Positions 43,371 to 52,514 are shown, counted from the first letter of the stretch. The stretch is 64,000 bases of DNA from Paractinoplanes ovalisporus (GCF_016834655.1 NZ_JAENHP010000003.1:248001-312000); one strand, 5' to 3'. Translations and numbers: made by a program. Notes: generated by a model from the sequence alone, not told the origin.

Positions 43371-43657
43371 AGGGCGGGTAATGCGCCTGGGGCGAGCTAC
43401 CCCTACCACCCACCCACCGCCACCCGCCACGAGGCGGCCGGCCGCGACCAGGTGCGACGACAGCATCCCGGCGCCGGACCTCCTTTTGCACGGCCGTCAG
43501 CTCCTCCAGTTCGACCGGGACGAGCCCGATGTCCTCGGTCTCAACCGGGTCGGCCAGCCGCATGCCGAGCACCACACCGCGGCTGGTCGGGCCGGGCGTC
43601 AAAGATCCGGGACGGCGGCCCGGAAGTTCTGTGGGATGTCGTTGATTCCTTGTGAGC

Positions 43658-43669
43658 CATCCTAGGATG
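43658..43669. promoter_or_regulatory. Palindrome CATCCTAGGATG, copy 1
   Basis: This 12-bp perfect palindrome is preceded by GTGAGC and contains TAGGAT, a usable -10 box, 70 bp before the first siderophore gene. A second copy in the same GTGAG context lies at 50491. It probably marks a promoter with an operator over its -10. Confidence 0.55.
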
Positions 43670-43739
43670 GTGGTTTGGTTACTGCGTTCTCGCTCACGCC
43701 CTACGGCCCCGGGTGGATCTTGCGGGAGGCAGGCGGAAA

Positions 43740-45329
43740 ATGGGGGCTGTGCCGCGATCTTCTGGAAGCGCCCCGCCGCACCGGCACACCGCCGGTCCCC
43801 TTCGGACACGGGAGGAACTGACGGCGCTGCGGCCTGACCTGGTGGCCCGCTACGACGCTGAGCTGGGCGGGGCCCGGGCCGCCGTCCTGGGGCGGCTGCT
43901 GGGGGCGCTCGACCGCGAACCCCTGCCCGGCCTGCTCAACCGCGCGCCCGGAACGGCCACGTTCGGCGTCGACCGGTCCGATGGGGTGACATCGGCAGCG
44001 ACCACTCGGACGGGTGAAACGGCTACCGTGCGCTACCCCGCCCATGCCGCGAAACCGTTCGCGCGGGTGGAAGCCGGCCTGACCGTCACCTACGGGCCGC
44101 AAAGGTCGATCGTGGACCCGGGGGAACTCGTACGGGCGCTGTGGGGTGACACCGGCCTCGCCGTCGAGATCGACAACAGTGTCGCCAACCTCGCCCTCGC
44201 CCGCGCCGACCCGCCCGACCAGCGGATGCCGCAGGCCGGCGACCCGGACGCCCTGGGCCGCATCGAGCAGCAGGTCACCGACGGTCACCCGCTGCACCCC
44301 TGCTGCCGCACCCGCGGCGGCATGACCGTGGCCGACGTCCTCGCCTACGCGCCCGAACACTCCCCGGTCATCCGGCTGCACCGCCTCCGCGTGCCCCGGC
44401 CACGCTGGTACGGCACCGCCCCGCCGATCCTCTACGCCCACCCCTGGCAGGCCGCCCGCCTCCTGACCCGCCACCCGTGGCTGACCCCGGACGGCGAAAC
44501 CGACCCCGTACGGCCGTTGATGTCGCTGCGTACCGTCGCGCCCGTGAACGGAGGGCCGCACATCAAGACCGCCGTGGACGTGCAGATGACCAGCGCCGTG
44601 CGCACCGTGTCACCGGCCGCCGTCCACAACGGGCCGGTCCTGTCGAAACTGCTGCGCCGGCTCACCGCCGACCAGCCCATCGACATCCTCGCCGAGATCG
44701 CCGCCGGCGCCGTCCTGGTCGACGGCGTCCCCCAGCGCCACCTCGCCCACGTCATCCGCGAAGCACCCCAGCTGCACGACGGGGAACTGGCCATCCCCCT
44801 GGCCGCGATCCGGACCGTCGACGACCCGTACGGCTGGATGACCGCCCTCGCCGAGATCTTCTTCGCCCCCATCACCTGCGTGCTGGCCCGCGGCGTCGCG
44901 CTCGAGGCCCACGGCCAGAACACCCTCGTCGTGATCAAGGACGGCCGGCCGCAACGCATCCTCTACCGCGACCTCGGCGGGGTCCGGGTCAGCGCCCGAC
45001 GGCTGCGCAACAGCGGCATCGAACCCCCGGCCCTGCACGGCGACCTGCCCAGCGACGACCCGGCCGAACTGCGCACCAAACTCGCCGCCGCCGCGTTCGG
45101 CACCGTCGCCGCCGAACTGATCGCCACCTTCACCCGCACCCACGGCGCCGACCCCGACCGGCTGTGGGGCATCGTCGCCCGCGCGGTCCGCGCCACCGGC
45201 ACCGAAGACGTGCCCTACCTGCTCAAAGAGCCCCTGCCCATCAAGGCCACCACCGCCATGCGGCTCGCCACCGACCCGCTCGACGACCAGTGGGCCCTGA
45301 TCGACAACCCGATGACGGGACACGCATGA
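43740..45329 (+). CDS. NIS siderophore synthetase (IucA/IucC family), first
   Basis: This 529-residue protein is an NRPS-independent siderophore synthetase, which adenylates a carboxylate such as citrate and condenses it with an amine or alcohol. The ATP site shows DGHPLHPCCRTRGGM near residue 185 (the usual HPxxKxR has Arg for Lys), KTAVDVQMTSAVRT near residue 277 and ALEAHGQN near residue 390. The FhuF-like C-terminal part is complete. GGGAGG lies upstream of the chosen ATG; an earlier GTG adds nine residues. Its stop overlaps the next synthetase start. Confidence 0.9.
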   Translation: MGAVPRSSGSAPPHRHTAGPLRTREELTALRPDLVARYDAELGGARAAVLGRLLGALDREPLPGLLNRAPGTATFGVDRSDGVTSAATTRTGETATVRYPAHAAKPFARVEAGLTVTYGPQRSIVDPGELVRALWGDTGLAVEIDNSVANLALARADPPDQRMPQAGDPDALGRIEQQVTDGHPLHPCCRTRGGMTVADVLAYAPEHSPVIRLHRLRVPRPRWYGTAPPILYAHPWQAARLLTRHPWLTPDGETDPVRPLMSLRTVAPVNGGPHIKTAVDVQMTSAVRTVSPAAVHNGPVLSKLLRRLTADQPIDILAEIAAGAVLVDGVPQRHLAHVIREAPQLHDGELAIPLAAIRTVDDPYGWMTALAEIFFAPITCVLARGVALEAHGQNTLVVIKDGRPQRILYRDLGGVRVSARRLRNSGIEPPALHGDLPSDDPAELRTKLAAAAFGTVAAELIATFTRTHGADPDRLWGIVARAVRATGTEDVPYLLKEPLPIKATTAMRLATDPLDDQWALIDNPMTGHA

Positions 45330-46819
45330 ACAAGACCCTGCGCCCGGAACGGATCGCGCACACCGAAGCCGCCCTCGCCGTGCACGCCCCCGACCTGGTC
45401 CCCGGCTTCCTCGCCGCCCTGCCCGAAGCAGCCGACACCGTCGGACGGCGGCTACGCGGAGCCCTCGTCCGGGAAGGGATCCGCGACACCGGACCCGGCC
45501 GGCGCCACGGCTTCGGACGCGTCGAATACGCCACCGCCGGCGTCGCCGACCCCCTCGACCTGCTCGACGGCCTCGACGCCCCCGGATTCGCCGCCGAGAT
45601 CCGCAACGCCGTCATGAACCTCGCCATCGCCATGGCCCGGCCCCACCCACCGGCCGGCGACAACCCCGACGAACAGGCCATCGCCCTGGAACGCCTCGCC
45701 GTGGCCGGGCACAACCTGCACCCCTGCGGCCGCACCCGGCTGGGCTGGGACACCGGCGACGTCCTCGCCCACGATCTCGAATCGGGACGCACCCGCGTCG
45801 GGTTCGTCGCCGTCCGCGACGACCTGCACCTCGGCGACGACGTCTTCACCGAGATCGACAAACCGTCCGGGTACGCCGTCCAGCCCGTCCACGCCTGGCA
45901 ACGCGACAACGTGCTGCCCGAACGGTACGGCGACCTGCTGCGTACGGGCGCCCTGAAGATCCTCGACGAAGAACGCGAAGCGATCCCCACCGCCGCCCTG
46001 CGCACCCTGCTGCTGCCCACCACCGGCGACTACCTCAAGGTGTCCCTCGACATCCAGGTCACCTCCACCCGCCGCAGCATCAGCATCGCCAGCACCCGCA
46101 ACGGCCCCGCCGTCTCCCGCCTGCTGCACGACCTCGTCGACGACGACCGGATCCTGCTCATGGCCGAAACCGCCGGCGCCGCCGTGCCCGTCGGCTCCGG
46201 ACGCGACCTGTCCGCCATCCGCCGCGACGGCCTCGGCCACCGCCTCGAACCCGGCGAACGCGCCATCCCCGGGGGCGCCCTGCCGCTGCTGCTCGGCGAA
46301 CTGGTCACCGGTGAGCCCGGGGACTGGCTCCGCGCGTACGGGGAAATGGTCATCCCCCCGCTCCTGCGGCTCACCGCCCAAGGGGTCGCGCTCGAAGCCC
46401 ACCTGCAGAACTGCCTGCCCACCTTCGTCGCCGGACGCCCCCACCGGCTGGCCCTGCGCGACTTCGCCGGCCTGCGCCTGCACCAGCCCCGCCTCGCCGC
46501 CGCCGGCCACACCATCAACCTGTGGCCCGGCTCGGTCGTCAACGCCGACACCCTCGACGTGTTCCGCGCCAAAATCGGCTACACGCTGTTCCAGGCCCAC
46601 CTCGGCGAGATCGTCCTGCGGCTCGCCACCGACTTCGGCCTCGACGAGGACCACGCCTGGCGCATCATCCGCGACATCGTCGACGACCACGTCACCGGCG
46701 ACGACCACACCGCGTTCACCGCACCCACGGTCCCCCACAAGGCCCTCGTCCGGATGCGGCTGGCCAGGGAGGGCGACATCTACGTTCCCGTACGGAATCC
46801 CCTGCATGCACCCGCCTGA
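45326..46819 (+). CDS. NIS siderophore synthetase (IucA/IucC family), second
   Basis: This 497-residue protein is the second NIS synthetase, coupled to the first by ATGA. Key boxes are GHNLHPCGRTRLGWD, DYLKVSLDIQVTSTRRS and ALEAHLQN. Two non-identical synthetases normally attach two building blocks in sequence to a di- or tricarboxylate. The start is fixed by the overlap, although the frame is open far upstream. Its 3' end overlaps the decarboxylase gene by 14 bp. Confidence 0.9.
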   Translation: MNKTLRPERIAHTEAALAVHAPDLVPGFLAALPEAADTVGRRLRGALVREGIRDTGPGRRHGFGRVEYATAGVADPLDLLDGLDAPGFAAEIRNAVMNLAIAMARPHPPAGDNPDEQAIALERLAVAGHNLHPCGRTRLGWDTGDVLAHDLESGRTRVGFVAVRDDLHLGDDVFTEIDKPSGYAVQPVHAWQRDNVLPERYGDLLRTGALKILDEEREAIPTAALRTLLLPTTGDYLKVSLDIQVTSTRRSISIASTRNGPAVSRLLHDLVDDDRILLMAETAGAAVPVGSGRDLSAIRRDGLGHRLEPGERAIPGGALPLLLGELVTGEPGDWLRAYGEMVIPPLLRLTAQGVALEAHLQNCLPTFVAGRPHRLALRDFAGLRLHQPRLAAAGHTINLWPGSVVNADTLDVFRAKIGYTLFQAHLGEIVLRLATDFGLDEDHAWRIIRDIVDDHVTGDDHTAFTAPTVPHKALVRMRLAREGDIYVPVRNPLHAPA

Positions 46820-47921
46820 ACACGTCGTCGCCGCGCTGCGCGAACTCGAGACGCCCGTCTGCGCCTACGTCTACGACACGGCCACCCTGCGCGCCCGCGC
46901 CGCCACCGTCCGGGCCGCCCTGCCACCCACGGCAACCCTGCTGTACGCCGTGAAAGCCAACGGGCACCCGTCCGTGCTCGCCACCCTGGCCGACGCCTGC
47001 GACGGACTCGAAGTGGCCTCCGGAGGCGAACTCGACCTGGCCCTCAAGGCCGGCGCGCGCCGGATCGTCTTCGGCGGCCCCGCCAAAACCGACACCGAAC
47101 TGCGGGCCGCCCTCGACGCCGGCGTGCAGATCAACGCCGAAAGCATCCACGAACTGCACCGCATCGCCACCCTGCACCCCGGCGCCGAGGTCGTGCTCCG
47201 CGTCAACCGGGCCACCACCGCCCTCACCGGCAGCCACACCATGACCGGCACCCCCACCCCCTTCGGCATCGACGAGACCCAGCTGAGCGAAGCCCTTGCG
47301 GTTCCCGGCGTACGCATCATCGGCTTCCACCTGCACGCCGTCTCCAACAACCTGGACGGCCACGCCCACGCCGCCTTCGTCCGCTCATCCCTCGACTGGG
47401 CCCAGGCCACCGGCATCCGCCCCCGCGTCGTCAACGTCGGCGGCGGCTTCGGCGTCGACTACCAGTCCGACGCCACCATCGACCTGACCCCGCTCCACGA
47501 CATCCAGGCCCCCACCGGCGTCGACCTCGTCTTCGAACCCGGCCGCTACCTGACCGCCGACGCCGGCTGGTACGCCACCACCGTCCTCGACGTGAAAACC
47601 ACCCACGGCCGCACCTTCGCCGTCCTGCGCGGCGGCACCCACCACTTCCGCCTACCGGCCGCCTGGGGCTACAACCACCCGTTCACCGTCATCCCCGTCG
47701 ACGACTGGCCCCACCCCTATCCCCGCCCCACCGCAACCGACACCCCCGTCGACGCCGTCGGCGAACTCTGCACCCCCCGCGACGTCCTCTGCCGCGACCA
47801 GCACGTCCAGTCCGTCCGAGCCGGCGACATCCTGGTCTTCCCCCGCACCGGCGCCTACGGCTGGGACATCTCCCACCACCAGTTCCTGCGCCACACCCCA
47901 CCCGCATTCGTGATCCTCTGA
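46806..47921 (+). CDS. Group-III PLP-dependent decarboxylase (siderophore amine supply)
   Basis: This 371-residue protein has the alanine-racemase-fold decarboxylase layout: the PLP lysine Lys50 (YAVKANGHPSVL), GGGFGVDY for phosphate and GELCTPRDVL with the substrate Cys from the other subunit. It is related to diaminopimelate/ornithine decarboxylases and to PvsE and SbnH of the vibrioferrin and staphyloferrin B pathways. It probably makes the amine joined by the two NIS synthetases, or decarboxylates an intermediate. It is the third gene of a tightly overlapping operon. Confidence 0.88.
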   Translation: MHPPEHVVAALRELETPVCAYVYDTATLRARAATVRAALPPTATLLYAVKANGHPSVLATLADACDGLEVASGGELDLALKAGARRIVFGGPAKTDTELRAALDAGVQINAESIHELHRIATLHPGAEVVLRVNRATTALTGSHTMTGTPTPFGIDETQLSEALAVPGVRIIGFHLHAVSNNLDGHAHAAFVRSSLDWAQATGIRPRVVNVGGGFGVDYQSDATIDLTPLHDIQAPTGVDLVFEPGRYLTADAGWYATTVLDVKTTHGRTFAVLRGGTHHFRLPAAWGYNHPFTVIPVDDWPHPYPRPTATDTPVDAVGELCTPRDVLCRDQHVQSVRAGDILVFPRTGAYGWDISHHQFLRHTPPAFVIL

Positions 47922-47925
47922 GGAC

Positions 47926-48423
47926 ATGACCCCCGATTCACTGGTCCAGGCGGCGCTGGCCGTAGCCGAGGACGGCATGACCGCAGGCGAAATGCCCATC
48001 GGAGCCGTCCTCGAAATGAACGGCGAGATCATCGCCACCGCCTACACCCGGGACGTGAGCCTCGGCCGCCGCCTGGTCCACGCCGACCTGCTGGCCATGA
48101 CCGAAGCCGACCAGAAACTCGGCTGGACCCCACGCCCCGGCCCCCTACGCCTGGCCGTCAACCTCGAGCCCTGCCTGATGTGCCTCGGCGCCGCCATGGC
48201 CCTGAAAGTCACCGACATCTACTACGCCCTCGACTCCCCCGCCGACGGCGGCTCCGCCGTGGCCGCCACCTGGAAGCCGCACCCCGACCTGCCCTGGTAC
48301 CAGCCACCCCACATCACCGGCGGCCTACACCAGGCCGAAGCCCGCGACCAGTTCCACCGCTACGCCACCGCCCACCCCGACACCGCCTTCGGCCGCTGGG
48401 CCGCCACCCTCGCCACGAGCTAG
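47926..48423 (+). CDS. Nucleoside/CMP deaminase-family protein
   Basis: This 165-residue protein has the zinc-deaminase signature: His52 in LVHADLLAM and PCLMC (Cys83, Cys86). The catalytic Glu of the usual HAE triplet is Asp54 (HAD). That change may lower or alter activity, or it may be a subfamily trait. The gene begins 4 bp after the decarboxylase stop, so it is read with the siderophore operon. Any role in the siderophore pathway is speculative. Confidence 0.8.
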   Translation: MTPDSLVQAALAVAEDGMTAGEMPIGAVLEMNGEIIATAYTRDVSLGRRLVHADLLAMTEADQKLGWTPRPGPLRLAVNLEPCLMCLGAAMALKVTDIYYALDSPADGGSAVAATWKPHPDLPWYQPPHITGGLHQAEARDQFHRYATAHPDTAFGRWAATLATS

Positions 48424-48495
48424 TCCTCAAGTCGGTCCCGGCGTCTCCGATAGAGGCGTGCTGAGTTCATCCCCCAGAACCGCGTGAGGATCGTC

Positions 48496-48918
48496 ATGAA
48501 GAAGCTTCTCGTCTCTGTTTCGGTGGCAATCGCCGCCGCGGGGCTCATCGGTACCGCAGCGCCCGCGCAGGCAGCCGAGCACGTCACCCCGCGCAACGTC
48601 TCCACGGCCTCCTATCACGCGGCCAAGGAATCGGTCGCGCAGCAGAACGCCCGTCGCATGGCGGCGTCCTACCTGAAGACGATGCCGTTCTCCCGCACCG
48701 GCCTCATCGACCAGCTGGAGTACGAAGGGTTCACCACCAAGCTCGCCACCTACGGCGTCGACAAGCAGCACGCCAACTGGAACTACCAGGCCGCGAGGAT
48801 GGCGAAGTCCTACCTCAGGACCATGCCGTTCTCCCGCCAAGGCCTCATCGACCAGCTGGAGTACGAGGGCTTCACCACCGCCCAGGCCACCTACGGCGTG
48901 AAGAAGGCCGGTCTCTGA
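48496..48918 (+). CDS. Secreted protein with two Ltp repeats
   Basis: This 140-residue protein has a signal peptide (KKLLVSVSVAIAAAGLIG, cleavage likely after AAPAQA) and two near-identical 42-residue helical repeats, each with ARRMAASYL or AARMAKSYL, then MPFSR, GLIDQLEYEGF and ATYGV. These are Ltp-type (PF07553-like) repeats; the founding protein of phage TP-J34 blocks phage DNA entry from the cell surface. No lipobox Cys is present, so this one is secreted rather than lipid-anchored. GAGG is 6 bases before the ATG. A phage-exclusion role is inference. Confidence 0.85.
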   Translation: MKKLLVSVSVAIAAAGLIGTAAPAQAAEHVTPRNVSTASYHAAKESVAQQNARRMAASYLKTMPFSRTGLIDQLEYEGFTTKLATYGVDKQHANWNYQAARMAKSYLRTMPFSRQGLIDQLEYEGFTTAQATYGVKKAGL

Positions 48919-48934
48919 TCTACGCCCGCTGAAC

Positions 48935-49810
48935 TCACAGGCGGATCAGGTCGGCTACCTCCTCGGGTAAGCCCGGTGATGTGAAGACGTGGCCCATCCC
49001 GGGCACGACGTGCAGGACTGCGCCTGGGATGGCGGCCGCCAGAGCCTTGCCGTGGGCGAGAGGGTAGATCGGGTCCTGGTCGCCGTGGAGGACTGTGGTT
49101 GGGGCGGTGATTGAGGACAGCGGGGCGTGCAGGGTGGGCTCGGCCAGCCAGACCGCCCGGTGGTGGTTGGCTGCTGCGGATGGGTCGGTGGCCCGGGACA
49201 GAGCCAGCTCCAGCATCGCGCGGGCGGCCGGCTCGTCGAACGGGCGCACCGGGCCGTTGAAGACACGGAACAACGCCACGTCGGACTCCACGCCCGGTGG
49301 CAAACCGAGTGCCTGGTGGGCGAGGAAAGCGGGCGCCGGCGGTGGCAGGTCGTCGGGGTCGGGTGGCTCGCCGGCCTGGGCGCGCTTCCGAGCCGGGCCG
49401 GGGTTGTGGCCCATGGGTGAGCTCGAGATCAGCGTCAGCGAGCGGACCCGCCCGGGGGCGTGCACGCCCAGCCACTGCGCGAGGATGCCGCCCAGGGAAC
49501 AGCCGGCCACATGCGCGGACTCCAGCTCGTAGCCGTCGAGCACGGCCAGGCAGTCACGGGCCATGTCGGCGATCGTGTAAGGGTCGGTGTCGAAGTCGAC
49601 GACGCTGGAGCGGCCGGTGTCGCGCTGATCGAAACGGATGACCTGCACACCGCGTTCGACCAGACGGGCGACCAGCTCGTCGGGGCAACTGACGCCCTGC
49701 GCGGCCGACCCCATCACCATCAGCACCGCGGGTCGATCCGGGGCGCCGAAACGCTCGGTCCAGATCCGCAACGGCCCGGACGCCACGAAACGCTCCTGCC
49801 CATCCAGCAT
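48935..49810 (-). CDS. Alpha/beta hydrolase
   Basis: This 291-residue protein has an oxyanion region [19 protein letters not shown], the nucleophile elbow GCSLGG near residue 105, Asp in HGDQDPIYP and His in GMGHVF. It resembles aclacinomycin-esterase/RdmC-like hydrolases. The start is the second Met (MLDGQERFV). It is convergent with the Ltp gene and divergent from the NUDIX gene. Confidence 0.85.
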   Translation of the reverse strand: MLDGQERFVASGPLRIWTERFGAPDRPAVLMVMGSAAQGVSCPDELVARLVERGVQVIRFDQRDTGRSSVVDFDTDPYTIADMARDCLAVLDGYELESAHVAGCSLGGILAQWLGVHAPGRVRSLTLISSSPMGHNPGPARKRAQAGEPPDPDDLPPPAPAFLAHQALGLPPGVESDVALFRVFNGPVRPFDEPAARAMLELALSRATDPSAAANHHRAVWLAEPTLHAPLSSITAPTTVLHGDQDPIYPLAHGKALAAAIPGAVLHVVPGMGHVFTSPGLPEEVADLIRL

Positions 49811-49885
49811 GCAGGGCACGGTAGCGGCCTGCCCCGGCCGGGCGCCGGGAATTACGGAGGCGCCGGCAGCGCCGCGACGGCGAGA

Positions 49886-50386
49886 ATGCCGGACGTGACA
49901 TCACCCAACCTGCGCCATTCCGTACGCGGCATCATCCTCGACGACACCGACCGGGTGCTGCTCGTGCGGCACGTCATCGACCGGCCGCCGGGCGCGGTCT
50001 GGGCGGCCCCGGGCGGAGGGATCGAGCCGGGCGAGACCCAGCTGGAAGCCCTGCGCCGGGAACTGGCCGAAGAAGTCGGGCTCGCGCTGGACGGTGAACC
50101 GCCGCACGTGTGGCACCGCGAAGTCGTCTCACCGGACCACCTGCCGGGCTACGACGGGGTCGTCAACGACTACTACCTCGTACGGACGCCGGCCTTCACA
50201 CCCCGCGGCAGCATGACCGACACCGAACTCGCCGCTGAGAACATCACCGCCGTCCGCTGGTGGTCCCTGGCCGACATCGGGTCCTACCCGGGGCCCGACG
50301 CGTTCGGCCCGCGCGACCTGGCCGCCCATCTGTCTGCCCTGATCGCGGGCGACATACCCGGAGAGCCGGTCGCCTTGCCCGTCTGA
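49886..50386 (+). CDS. NUDIX hydrolase
   Basis: This 166-residue protein has the full Nudix box in [20 protein letters not shown] followed by EVG. The preceding [15 protein letters not shown] is typical of the family. The ATG (MPDVTSPN) has weak ribosome pairing; a GTG three codons on is possible. The substrate is unknown. Confidence 0.85.
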   Translation: MPDVTSPNLRHSVRGIILDDTDRVLLVRHVIDRPPGAVWAAPGGGIEPGETQLEALRRELAEEVGLALDGEPPHVWHREVVSPDHLPGYDGVVNDYYLVRTPAFTPRGSMTDTELAAENITAVRWWSLADIGSYPGPDAFGPRDLAAHLSALIAGDIPGEPVALPV

Positions 50387-50490
50387 GTCGCCCGAGGCAA
50401 GGAAACAGCCGGGCTGCCCGTGGTTTGTCGGAGTTGGGAGCGGCCCGCAGGGTCGCTTCTCCGCTATGGGGTGGATCTCTGCGCGTGAGG

Positions 50491-50502
50491 CATCCTAGGA
50501 TG
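50491..50502. promoter_or_regulatory. Palindrome CATCCTAGGATG, copy 2
   Basis: This is the same 12-bp palindrome as at 43658, again after GTGAG. It lies in a 278-bp intergenic gap in which no gene is evident. It may drive a short unrecognised transcript or be the relic of a promoter. Confidence 0.45.
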
Positions 50503-50664
50503 CTAGGTCTCTTCGGGTGAGTCGTCGCGCAGGTGCGCCCGAGGTCAGGACGCGGCGGTGGTCTCGGTCATCCCGTGGTCGTGCGCGGCCGGGATGAAGC
50601 CGGGCAGGCGGTCAGGGCCGGTGATAACACCATCCCAAGAGATCGCCGCGTGACGGCGAGCGGC

Positions 50665-51153
50665 CTACGGGCGGGGAATGCGGCGGATCTCGCGCAACGC
50701 CTGCCGGCGCACATCACCCTTTAGGGTGTCGATGTAGAGGGTGCCGTCGAGGTGGTCGGTCTCGTGCTGCAGGGCCCGCGCCAGGAACCCCGTCCCCTGG
50801 ATGACCAGCGGCTCACCATGGCGGTCCTGGCCGGTTGCGGTCACCGACATCGAACGCTTCGTCGGGAAGTAGAGGCCGGGGATGGACAGGCAGCCCTCCT
50901 CGTCCTGTTGCTCGCCCTCGAAACCGGTCAGCACGGGGTTGACCATGTGCCCGACCACGTCGTCGACGTTGTAGGAGAAGACACGCAGGCTCACGCCGAT
51001 CTGGGGCGCCGCGACACCGGCCCGGCCGGGCTCGCGCACCGTGTCCTCGAGGTCGTCGATCAACGCGCGCAGCTCGGCGTCGAACGTGGTGACCGGGTCG
51101 CACTCGGTGCGCAGCACCGCGTCACCGAAGATCCTGATGGGCCGCACCGTCAT
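50665..51153 (-). CDS. def: Peptide deformylase
   Basis: This 162-residue enzyme removes the formyl group from nascent proteins using Fe or Zn. The three motifs are present: GVAAPQIG, EGCLS and HETDH (HExxH). An essential housekeeping copy usually lies beside fmt, which is absent here, so this is probably one of several paralogues. It is read downstream of the SigE-type sigma gene with a 30-bp gap. Confidence 0.94.
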   Translation of the reverse strand: MTVRPIRIFGDAVLRTECDPVTTFDAELRALIDDLEDTVREPGRAGVAAPQIGVSLRVFSYNVDDVVGHMVNPVLTGFEGEQQDEEGCLSIPGLYFPTKRSMSVTATGQDRHGEPLVIQGTGFLARALQHETDHLDGTLYIDTLKGDVRRQALREIRRIPRP

Positions 51154-51183
51154 GACACAGAGGCTATCGGCCCGTTACCGGCC

Positions 51184-51675
51184 TCAGCCGAACAGGGCCA
51201 GCTGTTCCTCCGCGAGCAGTTCGCGGAGCTTGGCCAGCGACCGCCGGGTCTGGCTCTTGACCACGCTCACCGGCAGTTCGAGCACGTCGGCCACCCGGTC
51301 GACGCTGTAGTCCTCGAAGTAGCGCAGGATCACGATGGCCCGGTCACGTTCGGGCAGGCAGCCGAGCGCGTCGAGCATCGTCAGGCGCAGTTCGGGGCTT
51401 TCCCGGTAGGCCGGTTCCAGCAGCATCCCACTGGCCGACTCCGACGAGGACCGGCGCCGGCGGTGGTCGAGAAAGACCCGGAGCAGGATCTTCTGCGCGT
51501 ACGCCACCAGGTTGTCGCTCTGCGAGGCCCGCCGCCACGACAGGAACAGTTTGGTCAGCGCGTTCTGGGTGAGGTCCTGCGCCAGGTGCCAGTCGCGGCA
51601 GAGCATGAACGCCGTGGTCCGGAGCCGTTCGGCGTGCGCGTTCGCGAACTCGGCGAACTGCTCGTCGTCGGTCAT
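51184..51675 (-). CDS. SigE-type ECF RNA polymerase sigma factor
   Basis: This 163-residue ECF factor has region 2 (HAERLRTTAFMLCRDWHLAQDL) and region 4 (LGCLPERDRAIVILRYFEDY, VVKSQTRRSLAKLRELL). This is the actinomycete SigE-50 kDa-type family common in Micromonosporaceae. The ATG overlaps the stop of the membrane protein gene upstream, so partner and sigma are made together. Confidence 0.9.
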   Translation of the reverse strand: MTDDEQFAEFANAHAERLRTTAFMLCRDWHLAQDLTQNALTKLFLSWRRASQSDNLVAYAQKILLRVFLDHRRRRSSSESASGMLLEPAYRESPELRLTMLDALGCLPERDRAIVILRYFEDYSVDRVADVLELPVSVVKSQTRRSLAKLRELLAEEQLALFG

Positions 51676-52514
51676 GAGGTGAACACCGGCGACCCGCCGT
51701 ACCGCTTGTCGCCCTGGTCGACCAGATCGGCGTCCATCGACAGGCCCCAGCGCGGGTCGGCGGCGATGGCCGTCGCCTCGTCGTCGGTGAGCACGACCCG
51801 GCCCGGACGCTCGTCCTGCAGGCAGGAGGCGAGGTCGAGCTGCACGGCCGTGCCGTCGGGCCAGCGCGAGACCACCACGGTGTCCTGCACGCAGTTGTTC
51901 TCACCGCGCAGGACCGAGACGGTGGCGGTGCCGCCCCGCGGCGGACGCGGATCTTCCGGCAGCTGCCCGAGCACCACCCGGATCATGCCGGGACCGTCCC
52001 CACGGTCGAGGTAGATCTGCACGTACGGATCTTCGTTGCCGGACACGGCGGCGTGACTCGTCCGTCCGGGCGGTAACAGCTGGGTCAAAAGGTGAAGCAT
52101 GGCCCCCGTTGTCGCTTTCTTCCGCGGTCCGGCGGCGCGTTCCATGCCGCTGTGGACCGTCAAACTACGCTCCGGGGCCACGGTCGCGGGGGGCGAAACC
52201 GTGACTGGCACAGATCCGGGAGATACCTTCTGCGCGGCCCGGGCCATCGCCGCCGGGCTCGCCGGGGACGGGAGGGCGGGTGCGGCGGCCGGGTCGGCCA
52301 CGACCGCCCGGCGGGGCTCGGAGTGGGCAGCGACCGTGCCGAACAGCACCACCGCGATCAGCCCGGCCGCGCCGGCGCCGGCCATCCCGGCCCGGCGGCG
52401 GCGCCGCTTGATGCGCCGGCCGTCGCGCAGGGCGGCGCCCACGACGTCACCCAGCGGTGGCGGGCGCTCGTTGTTGAGCTCGGCCCGCATCAACGCCCGG
52501 AGGTCCTCGGTCAC
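51672..52514 (-). CDS. Membrane protein, probable partner/anti-sigma of the ECF factor
   Basis: This 280-residue protein has an N-terminal cytoplasmic segment (1-55, ending in a very basic RIKRRRRR), one membrane helix (MAGAGAAGLIAVVLFGTVA) and an extracytoplasmic domain with two cysteines (ENNCVQDT, LASCLQDE). This topology is that of the membrane proteins coded with SigE-type ECF factors in actinomycetes. No ZAS zinc motif is seen. Its order before the sigma gene is unusual. Confidence 0.7.
   Translation of the reverse strand: MTEDLRALMRAELNNERPPPLGDVVGAALRDGRRIKRRRRRAGMAGAGAAGLIAVVLFGTVAAHSEPRRAVVADPAAAPALPSPASPAAMARAAQKVSPGSVPVTVSPPATVAPERSLTVHSGMERAAGPRKKATTGAMLHLLTQLLPPGRTSHAAVSGNEDPYVQIYLDRGDGPGMIRVVLGQLPEDPRPPRGGTATVSVLRGENNCVQDTVVVSRWPDGTAVQLDLASCLQDERPGRVVLTDDEATAIAADPRWGLSMDADLVDQGDKRYGGSPVFTS

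Larger units (their letters stand above)
43233..43739. other. Intergenic region upstream of the siderophore operon
   Basis: This stretch of about 500 bp holds two DnaA-box-like words (TATCCACAG at 43275, CGTCCACAG at 43293), an inverted repeat at 43349-43370, and the palindrome CATCCTAGGATG 70 bp before the first synthetase gene. A minus-strand frame of 78 codons (43327-43563) has a protein-like start (MRLADPVETEDIGLVPV) but no ribosome site or family. I see no IdeR/DtxR iron box. Confidence 0.5.

Noticed and set aside
43327..43563. 78-codon minus-strand ORF (MRLADPVETEDIGLVPV...)
   Set aside because: Part of it looks protein-like, but there is no ribosome site, no family and the C-terminal half is low-complexity. 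Noted in the gap entry only.
43233..43739. IdeR/DtxR iron box before the siderophore operon
   Set aside because: I looked for the TTAGGTTAGGCTAACCTAA-type palindrome and saw none. Only CATCCTAGGATG is present.
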